50,140 nucleotides of DNA from Nocardia anaemiae NBRC 100462 (GCF_001612725.1 NZ_BDAZ01000077.1:1-50140), one strand, 5' to 3'. Positions 8,024 through 16,493 are shown, numbered from the stretch's first letter. Numbers and translations: made by a program. Notes: generated by a model not told the origin, from the sequence alone.

Positions 8024-8218
8024 GTGTTTCGCGATGACGATGATCGAGACCCGATCAACTGGGGCCGGTCCGCAATCATTCTTGTGCTGGTGCTCGGTCT
8101 CGCCGTTGTGCTGATGCTATTGGTCGTCACCGCCGATTTCGGCGATAAGTCACCGACCACGACCGTGCCGAAAACACCGGGTGCCTGCGCGCCGTTCTGT
8201 CCGTCGAACTCGCAGTAG
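8024..8218 (+). CDS. Small membrane protein with C-terminal CxxFC motif (copy 2)
   Basis: A 64-residue protein from GTG 8024, chosen because GGGGAGAGG stands six bases upstream. An earlier in-frame GTG lies at 8000. It has an acidic start (FRDDDDRDP), one membrane helix at about residues 16-35 and a short tail ending in TPGACAPFCPS. After the helix it can be aligned with copy 1 through a shared acidic/Thr-rich linker and TPG-x-C-x-P-F-C. The function is unknown. It ends nine bases before the convergent glgC. Confidence 0.6.
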   Translation: MFRDDDDRDPINWGRSAIILVLVLGLAVVLMLLVVTADFGDKSPTTTVPKTPGACAPFCPSNSQ

Positions 8219-8227
8219 CGATTTCGG

Positions 8228-9451
8228 CTAAACCCAGACGCCCTTGCCGACGGTCACCACACCGCCGTTGCTGACCGCGAAGCGATCCCGATCCCGGTCC
8301 AGATCCACGCCGATGATCTCGCCCTCGCCGACGACCACGTTTTTGTCCAGAATCGCGCGCCGCACCACCGCGCCGCGCCCGATCCGGACACCCGGCATCA
8401 GCACACTGCCCTCGACGGTCGCGCCATCGTCGACCATGACATTGGAGCTGAGCACCGAATTGCGTACGGTCGCGGCCGAGAGAATGCAACCGGCGCCGAT
8501 CACGCACTCCTGGGCGAGCCCGCCCTGCGCGAACTTGGCGGGCGGCAGATTCTCCGCCGCGCCGCGAATGGGCCAGTGCTTGTTGTAGAGGTTGAAGACC
8601 GGATGCACCGAGACGAGATCCATATGGGCCTCGTAGAAGGCATCGATGGTGCCGACATCGCGCCAGTAGCCGCGGTCGCGTTCGGTGGCGCCGGGCACCT
8701 CATTGTCGGCGAAGTCGTAGACCGAGGCCTCACCCGCGGCGACCAGCGCCGGGATGATGTCGCCACCCATATCGTGATCGGAATCGGAGTCCTCGGAGTC
8801 GGCGCGAATCGAATCGACCAGCACCTTGGTGGTGAAGACGTAATTGCCCATCGAGGCGAAGGTGACGTTCGGATCGTCCGGTGTGCCCGGCGGATGCGCG
8901 GGCTTCTCCAGGAATTGGGTGATCCGCCCGGACTCGTCGGAGTCGATGCAGCCGAACGCACTCGCCTCACTGCGCGGCACCCTGATCCCCGCGACCGTGA
9001 CGCCCGCACCGGAATCGATGTGGTGCTGGACCATCTGTTCCGGATCCATCCGGTACACGTGATCCGCGCCGAAGACCACGATGTAGTCCGGATCCTCGTC
9101 ATAGATCAGATTGAGCGACTGCATGATCGCATCGGCACTGCCGGTGTACCAGCGCGGACCCAGCCGCTGCTGCGCGGGCACCGGCGTGATGTATTCACCG
9201 GCGAAACCGGAAAGCCGCCAGGTCTGCGAGATGTGCCGGTCCAGTGAATGCGATTTGTACTGGGTGAGCACACACAGGCGCAGAAAGCCCGCGTTGACGA
9301 GATTGCTGAGTACGAAGTCGATCAATCGATAGGCACCACCGAAGGGGACAGCTGGTTTGGCCCGATCCGCGGTGAGGGGGAACAGGCGCTTACCCTCGCC
9401 ACCGGCGAGCACGATCCCGAGTACGTGCGGCTGGCTCCTCACATCTGCCAA
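8228..9451 (-). CDS. glgC: Glucose-1-phosphate adenylyltransferase
   Basis: A 407-residue protein, close to the 404 of mycobacterial GlgC. It makes ADP-glucose from ATP and glucose-1-phosphate in the cytoplasm. The N-terminal nucleotidyltransferase domain has the loop AGGEGKRLFPLT and the PFGGAYRLIDFVLSN segment. The sugar-phosphate site FLEKPAHPPG follows, and the C-terminal left-handed beta-helix begins near residue 300. It is divergent from glgM with 59 bases between them, the same arrangement as Rv1213/Rv1212c. It supplies ADP-glucose for glgM. Confidence 0.96.
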   Translation of the reverse strand: MADVRSQPHVLGIVLAGGEGKRLFPLTADRAKPAVPFGGAYRLIDFVLSNLVNAGFLRLCVLTQYKSHSLDRHISQTWRLSGFAGEYITPVPAQQRLGPRWYTGSADAIMQSLNLIYDEDPDYIVVFGADHVYRMDPEQMVQHHIDSGAGVTVAGIRVPRSEASAFGCIDSDESGRITQFLEKPAHPPGTPDDPNVTFASMGNYVFTTKVLVDSIRADSEDSDSDHDMGGDIIPALVAAGEASVYDFADNEVPGATERDRGYWRDVGTIDAFYEAHMDLVSVHPVFNLYNKHWPIRGAAENLPPAKFAQGGLAQECVIGAGCILSAATVRNSVLSSNVMVDDGATVEGSVLMPGVRIGRGAVVRRAILDKNVVVGEGEIIGVDLDRDRDRFAVSNGGVVTVGKGVWV

Positions 9452-9510
9452 ACTACCGCGCTCGGCGGGTACAGGTGGCCCATGCCAAAGTGAACGTCTA
9501 GTTTGAAGCC

Positions 9511-10737
9511 GTGAGTTTCGGCACGGGCGGCGGGGGTGCGGGGGCGGGAGCCGGTGATCACGACCGGCTTCGCGTTGCTATGTTGACGCGCGAATATCCC
9601 CCCGAGGTGTACGGCGGGGCAGGTGTCCATGTCACGCAGTTGGCTGCGCAGTTGCGGCAGTTGTGTGAGGTGACCGTGCATTGCATGGGTGTGGAACGCA
9701 CGGATGCCGTGGTGCACCAACCGGATCCGATGCTCTACGCCGCCAATGCCGCGATGCAGATGATGTCGGCCCAGCTGCGGATGGCCGATGCCGCGGGCGA
9801 GGTGCACGTGGTGCATTCGCATACCTGGTACACCGGACTCGCCGGACACCTCGCCGCGACCCTCTACGGCATCCCACACGTGTTGACCGCGCATTCGCTG
9901 GAGCCGCGGCGGCCGTGGAAGGCCGAACAGCTCGGCGGTGGCTACCGGCTGTCGTCCTGGTCGGAGCGTAATGCCGTGGAATACGCCGACGCGATCATCG
10001 CGGTGAGCGAAGGTATGCGCCACGATGTGCTCGATGCCTATCCGACGATCGATCCGGACCGGGTTCACGTGGTGCACAACGGCATCGACGCGACCGTCTG
10101 GCATCCGGGACCGCCCGCCGGACCATCGCGCACGATCCTGGACGAATTGGGCGTGCGGACCGACCAGCCGATGGTGGCGTTCGTCGGTCGCATCACCCGG
10201 CAGAAGGGTGTCGGGCATCTGCTCGCCGCCGCCCGCGAATTCGATCCGCAGATCCAGTTGGTGCTGTGCGCGGGCGCGCCGGACACCCGCGAACTGGAAA
10301 CCGAAGTGGCCGCGGCCGTCGCGGAGCTCAGCAAGGCGCGCGGCAATGTGTTCTGGGTGCGCGAGATGCTGCCCACCGAGCAGATCCGCCAGATTCTGGC
10401 CGCGGCCACGATGTTCGTCTGCCCATCGGTCTACGAACCGCTCGGGATCGTGAATCTCGAGGCCATGGCATGTGCGACCGCGGTGGTCGCCTCCGATGTC
10501 GGCGGCATCCCGGAGGTGGTCGTGGACGGACAGACGGGTCGCCTCGTGCATTACGACGCGAATGCGCCCGAGCAGTACGAACACGATCTGGCCGAGTCGG
10601 TCAACGAGGTCGCCGGTGATCCGGTGCTCGCCGCCGAATTCGGCGCCGCCGGACGGCACCGTGCCATCGCAGAATTCGACTGGCTGCAGATCGCCACCCA
10701 AACCGTCGCGATCTACGACCAGGTCCGCAAATTCTGA
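9511..10737 (+). CDS. glgM: Glycosyltransferase family 4, maltose-1-phosphate synthase (GlgM)
   Basis: A 408-residue GT-B glycosyltransferase very close to M. tuberculosis Rv1212c. In mycobacteria that enzyme joins ADP-glucose and glucose-1-phosphate into maltose-1-phosphate for the GlgE alpha-glucan route, and can also extend glycogen. Visible motifs are the N-terminal REYPPEVYGGAGVHV loop, GRITRQKG, and the nucleotide-sugar segment YEPLGIVNLEAMAC. The start is GTG 9511. An internal ATG at 9580 would remove a Gly/Ala-rich 23-residue leader absent from Rv1212c and is a good alternative. The last 25 bases overlap the convergent methyltransferase gene. Confidence 0.93.
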   Translation: MSFGTGGGGAGAGAGDHDRLRVAMLTREYPPEVYGGAGVHVTQLAAQLRQLCEVTVHCMGVERTDAVVHQPDPMLYAANAAMQMMSAQLRMADAAGEVHVVHSHTWYTGLAGHLAATLYGIPHVLTAHSLEPRRPWKAEQLGGGYRLSSWSERNAVEYADAIIAVSEGMRHDVLDAYPTIDPDRVHVVHNGIDATVWHPGPPAGPSRTILDELGVRTDQPMVAFVGRITRQKGVGHLLAAAREFDPQIQLVLCAGAPDTRELETEVAAAVAELSKARGNVFWVREMLPTEQIRQILAAATMFVCPSVYEPLGIVNLEAMACATAVVASDVGGIPEVVVDGQTGRLVHYDANAPEQYEHDLAESVNEVAGDPVLAAEFGAAGRHRAIAEFDWLQIATQTVAIYDQVRKF

Positions 10738-11573
10738 CGTCGGTAGGTCGAGACCCGCACCGAGGCGGTCACTTCCAGCGTGTCCGGTAGGCCATCCAGG
10801 TGGTTGGTCGCATGATGCGCGGACGGTCCCATCGCCACCACGTTGCGGATATCGGTGCGGGTCAGCTTCATCGGATATTCCACGACGGTACGGTCCAGCT
10901 CGTCGAAGTGGCCGGACATCGTGTCGGTGAGACGGCGCTCCTTGTCCGGATCGACCGTCACCATGCCGAGTGGGCCGACGAGTTCGGCCAAGTGCCGTGG
11001 GGTAGGTGTGGCGACGACGAAGCGGCCGTCGTCGGTGAGGACCCTGGCGACCTCGCTCGGATTACGTGGTGCGAATACCGAGACCACTCGATGCAGCGCA
11101 CCGTCTCGAACCGGCAGTCCGCGCCAGGCGTCGGCCAATACCGAGGCGGCACGCGGATGGGCGCGGGCGCAGCGTCGAGCCGCGGGTTTGGCCACATCCA
11201 AGGCGATCCCGACCGCCGCAACGGTATCGAGCACCGCGGCCAGGTAGTAGCCGGTTCCGGCACCGACCTCGAGCACGGCGGCCCCGTCGAGCACCGGATC
11301 GTCGGCCGCGACGGCGGTGGCCACCGCATCGGCGATCGGCGCGAAGTGTCCCCCGACCTGGAACGCGGCACGCGCGTCCAGCATCGCCGAGGTATCGCCG
11401 GTCATTTTCGTCGACGCACCGGTCAACAGACTGACATAACCCTGTTTGGCGATGTCGAAACTGTGCCCGTGTCCGCAGCGCAGCGCCCGATCTTGCGACC
11501 GCATTTCCGAGCCGCATTCCGGACAGGCCAGCAGACCGGCCACATCAGCGAGTGTGGGATTAGCTGGTGACAC
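10713..11573 (-). CDS. RlmA-like 23S rRNA (guanine-N1) methyltransferase
   Basis: A 286-residue protein. An N-terminal zinc finger (ACPECGSEM, then LRCGHGHSFD) is followed by the KQGYVSLL segment and a SAM domain with VLEVGAGTGYYLAAVL. This is the architecture of RlmA(I)/RlmA(II)-TlrB enzymes, which methylate G745 or G748 in helix 35 of 23S rRNA. RlmA(II)-type members can lower macrolide binding. Which base is modified here cannot be told from sequence. The GTG start at 11573 lies inside the end of the DUF3117 gene (14-base overlap), so the two are translationally coupled. Confidence 0.85.
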   Translation of the reverse strand: MSPANPTLADVAGLLACPECGSEMRSQDRALRCGHGHSFDIAKQGYVSLLTGASTKMTGDTSAMLDARAAFQVGGHFAPIADAVATAVAADDPVLDGAAVLEVGAGTGYYLAAVLDTVAAVGIALDVAKPAARRCARAHPRAASVLADAWRGLPVRDGALHRVVSVFAPRNPSEVARVLTDDGRFVVATPTPRHLAELVGPLGMVTVDPDKERRLTDTMSGHFDELDRTVVEYPMKLTRTDIRNVVAMGPSAHHATNHLDGLPDTLEVTASVRVSTYRRQNLRTWS

Positions 11574-11727
11574 TCTTCAGTTCGTCACCGAGCGCTGCCG
11601 CTTCATCCGGCGTGAGCTCAACGACCAAACGCCCGCCACCCTCGAGTGGAACCCGCATCACGATTCCACGCCCTTCCTTGGTTGCCTCGAGGGGACCGTC
11701 CCCGGTGCGGGGCTTCATGGCCGCCAT
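11560..11727 (-). CDS. DUF3117 family small protein (Rv1211-like)
   Basis: A 55-residue protein read from ATG 11727 to TAA 11560. It begins MAAMKPRTGDGPLEATKEGR and continues with MRVPLEGGGRLVVELTPDE, the whole length of DUF3117. A GGAGGGAGCAGAGG ribosome-binding site stands directly before the ATG. The family is highly conserved in mycolic-acid actinomycetes. The M. tuberculosis member Rv1211 has been proposed as calmodulin-like, but its role is unsettled. It sits between tag and the RlmA-like gene, the same neighbourhood as Rv1210-Rv1211. Confidence 0.92.
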   Translation of the reverse strand: MAAMKPRTGDGPLEATKEGRGIVMRVPLEGGGRLVVELTPDEAAALGDELKSVTS

Positions 11728-11797
11728 CCTCTGCTCCCTCCAGATCTGCGCGATATGCTGCGCACTTTCTTGGAACTACAGTTGTCACCAACTAGTG

Positions 11798-11820
11798 AGC
11801 TCGCCGGCATTTGGCGAGCT
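11798..11820. terminator. Hairpin downstream of tag
   Basis: AGCTCGCC and GGCGAGCT form a perfect eight-base-pair stem around a seven-base loop in the 180-base gap between tag and the DUF3117 gene. It could end tag transcription, and promoter sequence for DUF3117 must lie between it and 11727. There is no poly-T run on the minus strand. Confidence 0.4.
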
Positions 11821-11907
11821 ACACCCGTCCCATTCTTCCCTATCGCCGGAGTGGACGGATACCTGAGTTCGAAATGTGACCGCTCGGCCTGTGTTGGGCC
11901 GTCCTCG

Positions 11908-12489
11908 CTAGACCCAGCAATCGGCGAGGTGGTCGTCGACCATTCCGGTCGCCTGCATCAGCGCGTAGGCGGTCGTCGGGCCGACGAAGCGGAACCCGCG
12001 CCGCTTCAATTCCTTTGCCAGAGCTACGGATTCGGGAGTGGTCGCGGGCACCTCGGCAATCGCGCGCGGGCGCGGCCGAGCAGCCGGTGCGAAGGACCAG
12101 ATCAACTCGTCCAGACCGACATCGAGGTCCGCGGCCACCCTGGCGTTGGCGATCGACGCTTCGATTTTGGCCCGGTTGCGGACGATGCTGGGATCGGCCA
12201 ACAGCCGCGCCACATCGTCATCGCCGAACGCCGCCACCCGCTCGATCGCGAACCCGGCAAATGCGCTTCGGAAGGCCGGACGCTTACGCAGAATGGTGAT
12301 CCAGGCCAGCCCCGACTGGAATGCCTCGAGACACATCCGCTCGAACATGGCGTCATCGCCATGCAGCGGTTTGCCCCATTCGTTGTCGTGATAATCCCGG
12401 TAAAGCTGCGACCCCTCCGACCACGGACACCGGATCTTGCCATCGGATCCGGTCGCCTCCAGCGCGGACACAGTGATTTCGGTGGTCAT
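11908..12489 (-). CDS. tag: DNA-3-methyladenine glycosylase I
   Basis: A 193-residue enzyme of the TagI family, which removes 3-methyladenine from alkylated DNA. The zinc-snap ligands are visible as Cys21 (RCPW), His34 (DYHDNEWG), His187 and Cys191 (DDHLADCWV). Glu37 is the expected catalytic-site acid, and LAWITILRKRPAFR is a family hallmark. Its ATG overlaps the stop of the DivIVA-like gene by four bases (ATGA), giving translational coupling. It matches Rv1210 in type and position. Confidence 0.95.
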   Translation of the reverse strand: MTTEITVSALEATGSDGKIRCPWSEGSQLYRDYHDNEWGKPLHGDDAMFERMCLEAFQSGLAWITILRKRPAFRSAFAGFAIERVAAFGDDDVARLLADPSIVRNRAKIEASIANARVAADLDVGLDELIWSFAPAARPRPRAIAEVPATTPESVALAKELKRRGFRFVGPTTAYALMQATGMVDDHLADCWV

Positions 12490-13847
12490 TTCTGGTCCAG
12501 CCCGAACGGCACGTGCTGCTGCGCGCTTGGGAGTTGTTGTACGGCCGGGACCTGATGCACGGTTGGGGCGTGTTGTGCGGTTGGTGTCTGCTGCGCGGTT
12601 GGGCCGTGCTGCGTGGCTGGGGTGTGCTGCGCGGTCGGGACTTGCTGGGTGGTCGGGGCATTCTGCATGCCCGGCAAATGCTGTGCGGTTGGACCTTGCG
12701 GGGCGACGACGGGGCGCTGCATGGATGGCGACTCGGCGATCGCGGCGTTCTGGGGGACGATCGTGGTCTGCGGTGCGGTCGGCAGCTGGGGCGGGGCGAT
12801 TGATGGTTGTGCGGTCGGTGTTTGGGTTGGGGCGTTCGGCGGGGCGGCCGTTGGCTGCGGTGGGGTGAACGATGGTTGTGCTGTCGGTGGCTGGGGTGTG
12901 CCATCCGGCGACTTCGGCTGGACGAGCGATGGCTTTCCGAACGGTGCATGGGTCGCGGTGCCGTTCGGCGGCACAGTCGGCGCTTGGAGGTGGCCGGTCG
13001 GGGTTGGCTGATCAGTTGTGCCGTTCGACTGGCGGGGAGTGGCCTGTCGGGCACTTGGTGGCTGTGGCGGGGCGACCGATGGCTGTGTCATCGGTGTCGG
13101 GGTTGTGCCGTTCGGCGGATGCGGTGGGGCCGCCGGTGGCTGGACTGTCGGTGCATGCGCGGTAATCGATCCGTTCCGCGGGACAGTCTGGGGGTGGCCG
13201 GTCGGGGTTGGCTGATCGGTCGTGCCGTTCGGTTGGAGTGGTGAAACCTGCCGGGCAGTTGGTGGCTGCGTCGGGACCGATGGCTGTGTCATCGGTGCCT
13301 GGGTTGGGCCGGTCGGCGGGGCGGTCGGCGGCTGTGGCTCGGAGACCGACGGCTGGGCGATCGGTGCTCGCGGCGAGGTGAACGATGGCTGTGTCGTTGG
13401 CGGCTGGGATGTGCCGTTCGGTGGGGTAGTCGGTGGCTGGGGCTGGCCGGTCGGGGTCGGCGGCTGAGCGATCGTGCCGTTCGGTTGCGCTGGCGGGGTC
13501 TGGGACTGCTGGTGTGGCGTGTTCGACGAGGGCTGCTTCGGGAACTGGACACTCGGGGTCTGGGTGCCGCGCGCCTCGGCCAGTTGGACTTGCAGCTCGT
13601 CGATTCTGGCCGCGAGGCGGGTCAGTGCCCAGTCGACTTCACCGGCCTTATAGCCACGCACCACCTGCTGGAAGCGCAGGGCACGCACATCCGCGCCGCT
13701 GATGCCCTCGGCGGGCAGCACGGTCGCCGTTGTTCCCTCGGGTAGCGGTCCGAGTTCCTCGGCTCGGCCGAAGACCGCACTGGCGAGCAAGAACAGCACC
13801 GCGGCGACCAAACCGACGATCAGCACGTACAACAGCAGCGTGAGCAT
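12486..13847 (-). CDS. DivIVA-like membrane protein with long repetitive Pro/Gln/Thr tail
   Basis: A 453-residue protein. Residues 5-25 form a membrane helix (LLYVLIVGLVAAVLFLLASA). Residues about 50-95 are a DivIVA-type segment (LRFQQVVRGYKAGEVDWAL followed by a coiled coil). These parts match M. tuberculosis Rv1209, which ends near residue 120. The remaining roughly 350 residues are low-complexity Pro/Gln/Thr/Ser with recurring PPNGT, QPPT and TAQH units, and NGTTDQPTPTGH occurs twice with a 68-residue period. The DivIVA part suggests a role near poles or septa. The tail may be a disordered spacer, and its length probably varies between strains. It overlaps tag by four bases. Confidence 0.75.
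   Translation of the reverse strand: MLTLLLYVLIVGLVAAVLFLLASAVFGRAEELGPLPEGTTATVLPAEGISGADVRALRFQQVVRGYKAGEVDWALTRLAARIDELQVQLAEARGTQTPSVQFPKQPSSNTPHQQSQTPPAQPNGTIAQPPTPTGQPQPPTTPPNGTSQPPTTQPSFTSPRAPIAQPSVSEPQPPTAPPTGPTQAPMTQPSVPTQPPTARQVSPLQPNGTTDQPTPTGHPQTVPRNGSITAHAPTVQPPAAPPHPPNGTTPTPMTQPSVAPPQPPSARQATPRQSNGTTDQPTPTGHLQAPTVPPNGTATHAPFGKPSLVQPKSPDGTPQPPTAQPSFTPPQPTAAPPNAPTQTPTAQPSIAPPQLPTAPQTTIVPQNAAIAESPSMQRPVVAPQGPTAQHLPGMQNAPTTQQVPTAQHTPATQHGPTAQQTPTAQHAPTVHQVPAVQQLPSAQQHVPFGLDQK
12991..13449. repeat. Coding repeats in the Pro/Gln/Thr tail gene
   Basis: The plus-strand block TGGCCGGTCGGGGTTGGC starts at 12991 and again at 13195 (period 204 bases), and a version with one change starts at 13444. 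Between them are many shorter copies of GTGCCGTTCGG and GGTGGCTG. The period is a multiple of three, so gain or loss keeps the reading frame. Confidence 0.75.
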
Positions 13848-14050
13848 GCCCCGAGCTTATTGGCCCACACCGACACCTGACATCCGCCCGCCCGCGAAAA
13901 TCGGACCTCGAATTCCGACCAGCCATCCCATCGACCGCCCGAGCCGCGCGATCACCCCACCGATCCGAGCCGCCACGCCGCTGCTGCGACCCGACACGCC
14001 CTACAACTGCGCAGCCCATACCGTACGCAACGGAGATCCACCCCAGCCCG

Positions 14051-14440
14051 CCAGTGCGGCTCGCGGTGGCAGGTGCGGCTCGCACTGACGATGTGGTCTG
14101 CGATAGCGGGCGGGCCCAACGATGGACTCCAGTGGCAGCAGGGCCTGCGATGACCAGTGCGGTCCGCGTTGACAATGGTGCCCGCGATGACGAATGCGGT
14201 CCGCCGTGGTGGTTTTGCCCGCGACAATCAGCGGCTTGGCCCCTCAGCCGCCCGACCTCGGCATACGAGGCCAGGAACCCGAACCCGGACGGTGGGCCGC
14301 TGAACGATGTGACGCTGCGGACCAATGCGGCAGCGCTGATGGCTGTGGTCCGTGATTACAGATGTGGCGTGCGGTGACGGTCCGGTCCGCGATGACGCGA
14401 TTGCGATGTCATCGGCGGCAAGTGTGCGGTCCGCGGTGGC
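14051..14440. repeat. Degenerate short tandem-like repeats in a 625-base gene-free gap
   Basis: The region 13848-14472, between mrp and the DivIVA-like gene, has no convincing gene. From 14051 it contains many decayed copies of a unit of about 18-20 bases resembling TGCGGTCCGCGATGAC. TGCGGTCCGC occurs exactly at 14158, 14195 and 14425, and looser copies fill 14051-14230 and 14300-14440. GCGG-T-CCGC is itself an odd palindrome. I cannot tell whether this is a decayed minisatellite or the remains of a repetitive gene. Confidence 0.5.
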
Positions 14441-14472
14441 CGCGTGGTCGGAAATGGCAGGCGCGGCCGTGA

Positions 14473-15609
14473 CTACAGGTGCCGCGTCGTATCGATTCCC
14501 AGCGACATGCCCGCGAGTCCGCGACGTCGCACCGCGAGTTTGTCGGCGACCTCGAGCAGTGCCTTGGCGGCTGGGTTCTCCGGGTCGCGCAATACGATGG
14601 GGGTGCCCTCGTCGCCTGCCTCGCGCAGCTCCTGTTCGATCGGAATCTGGCCCAGCAGTGGCACATTCGCTCCGACGGCGCGGGTGAGGCGCTCGGCGAC
14701 GGACTGGCCGCCGCCGGAGCCGTAGAGGTCCATTCGGGTGCCGTCGGGCAGGTCGAGCCAGGACATATTCTCGATGACGCCCGCGATCCGCTGACGGGTC
14801 TGCAGTGCGATCGCACCGGCGCGTTCGGCGACCTCGGCGGCCGCGGGCTGCGGGGTGGTGACGACCAGGATCTCCGCATTCGGAATCAGCTGCGCGATGG
14901 AGATCGCGACATCGCCGGTGCCGGGCGGCAAGTCCAGCAGCAGCACATCGAGATCGCCCCAGAACACATCGGCGAGGAACTGCTGCAGCGCCCGGTGCAG
15001 CATCGGACCGCGCCACACCACCGGCGTATTGCCCTGGGTGAACTGGGCGATGGAAATCAGCTTCACATTGTGCGACTGCGGCGGCATGATCATCCGCTCG
15101 ACCTGAGTCGGGCGCGCGTCGGTGCCGAGCATCCGTGGAATCGAGTGGCCGTAGATATCCGCGTCGAGCACACCGACGGACAGTCCGCGCGCGGCCATCG
15201 CGGCGGCGAGATTGACTGTGACACTGGATTTTCCGACGCCGCCCTTACCGGAGGCCACCGCGTACACGCGGGTGAGCGAACCGGGCTGGGCGAACGGGAT
15301 GACCGGATCGGCGGAGTCGCCGCGCAACTGCTTGCGCAGATTGGTGCGCTGCTCATCGCTCATCACATCGAGGTCCACCGTGACCGCGCCGACGCCCGCC
15401 ACGTCGGCCACCGCCTTGGTGACCCGCTGGGTGATCTCGGTGCGCAGCGGGCAGCCCGCCGTCGTCAGGTAGACCTCGATATGGACATTGCTGTCGGCAC
15501 CGATCGCGATGCTCTTCACCATGCCCAGTTCGGTGATCGGTTTGCGGATCTCCGGGTCGTCGACCTTTGCGAGGGCACCCCGCACATCCGCTTCCGTTAC
15601 CACTGGCAT
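14473..15609 (-). CDS. mrp: Mrp/ApbC-family iron-sulfur carrier ATPase
   Basis: A 378-residue protein. An N-terminal MIP18/DUF59 domain (residues about 5-95, PEIRKPITELGMV) is followed by a deviant Walker A P-loop (SGKGGVGKSS) and the Mrp NTPase segments DIYGHSIPRMLG and LLLDLPPGTGDVAISIAQL. Mrp proteins carry or insert Fe-S clusters. The C-terminal CxxC found in many ApbC proteins is absent: the only Cys I see is in the N-terminal AGCPLRTE, which fits the actinobacterial type. It corresponds to Rv1229c and lies 20 bases beyond the transglycosylase gene on the same strand. Confidence 0.94.
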   Translation of the reverse strand: MPVVTEADVRGALAKVDDPEIRKPITELGMVKSIAIGADSNVHIEVYLTTAGCPLRTEITQRVTKAVADVAGVGAVTVDLDVMSDEQRTNLRKQLRGDSADPVIPFAQPGSLTRVYAVASGKGGVGKSSVTVNLAAAMAARGLSVGVLDADIYGHSIPRMLGTDARPTQVERMIMPPQSHNVKLISIAQFTQGNTPVVWRGPMLHRALQQFLADVFWGDLDVLLLDLPPGTGDVAISIAQLIPNAEILVVTTPQPAAAEVAERAGAIALQTRQRIAGVIENMSWLDLPDGTRMDLYGSGGGQSVAERLTRAVGANVPLLGQIPIEQELREAGDEGTPIVLRDPENPAAKALLEVADKLAVRRRGLAGMSLGIDTTRHL

Positions 15610-15629
15610 GGCACGAATTTTACGTTGTG

Positions 15630-16493
15630 TCAGATTCGGGGCAGGTCCCCGGGCTTAGGTGCGATGCCGGAGGCATAGGACCCGGCCCACGCCATCACAT
15701 TGGCGACATAGGCCATCGAGTTGTTGTAGCGCAGGATCGCCCGGGTCTGCTGGGTGAGATCGCGCATATTCAACCCGCCGTCGCACAGGTACCTGCCCGC
15801 GGTCAGTGCCGCGTCGAACAGATTCTGCGGATCGGCGATGCCGTCGCCGTTACCGTCGGCGCCGTAGCGCTTCCAGGTCTCTGGCAGGAACTGCATCGGG
15901 CCGATGGCGCGGTCGTATCCGCCGAGTCCGTCCAGCGCGCCGCCGTCCGTATCGCGAATGACATGGTTGCCCGCGAGGCTGCCGTCGAGCACCGGGCCGT
16001 AGACTGGTGTCAGCGGATTGCCGTCCGCATCGGCCTTTCCGCCGAAGGCGTGGGTGGATTCGACCCGGCCGATACCGGCGAGCAGGTACCACGGAATTCC
16101 GCAGACCGGATTCTCGGCGGCGAGGATGTTTTCGGCGTTCTGATAGGCCGCGACGGCGACGCCGGGAATGCCGAGCGGGCCGGGTGGCAGTGCGGCCGGT
16201 TGCCGACCGTCCGGCAGCGCAACGGTTTTCACGATCGGCGGCGCACTCGGCGCCTGCTTTGCCATTGCGTTCGCGACGAATTCGGTCGCCGCCGGTTCCG
16301 CGGCGACCGAAAGTTCGGCCACCTGGTCGTCTTGATCGTCTCCCGGAATGTGTTGCAGGACAGACGATGCGGTCGGATCGCCGGTGCCCGCGGACGCGGC
16401 GACAGCCACCAGTCCAGCGGGTACCAATCCGGTCAATGCGATAACGGAGCTGCGCTTGATCGTCGCAGGCGACTGTTTTCGGTGACGCCCCAC
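15630..16493 (-). CDS. Secreted MltB-type lytic transglycosylase (first copy)
   Basis: A 287-residue protein with a basic start (MGRHRKQ) and a hydrophobic signal segment at about residues 17-36 ending at an ASA-like site. The SLT_2/MltB domain follows from about residue 105. Glu145 in GIGRVESTH is the expected catalytic acid. AIGPMQFLPETW and DGNGDGIADPQNLFDAA are hallmarks of this subfamily. The enzyme should cleave peptidoglycan glycan strands outside the membrane. It corresponds to Rv1230c in position. The second copy at 16.6-18.1 kb is a paralogue with the same core plus a long tail. An MtrA-type box lies about 80 bases upstream. Confidence 0.88.
   Translation of the reverse strand: MGRHRKQSPATIKRSSVIALTGLVPAGLVAVAASAGTGDPTASSVLQHIPGDDQDDQVAELSVAAEPAATEFVANAMAKQAPSAPPIVKTVALPDGRQPAALPPGPLGIPGVAVAAYQNAENILAAENPVCGIPWYLLAGIGRVESTHAFGGKADADGNPLTPVYGPVLDGSLAGNHVIRDTDGGALDGLGGYDRAIGPMQFLPETWKRYGADGNGDGIADPQNLFDAALTAGRYLCDGGLNMRDLTQQTRAILRYNNSMAYVANVMAWAGSYASGIAPKPGDLPRI

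Noticed and set aside
13648..14325. 225-codon minus-strand frame over the repeat gap
   Set aside because: It overlaps the real DivIVA-like gene in a different frame and has a biased Arg/Gly composition.
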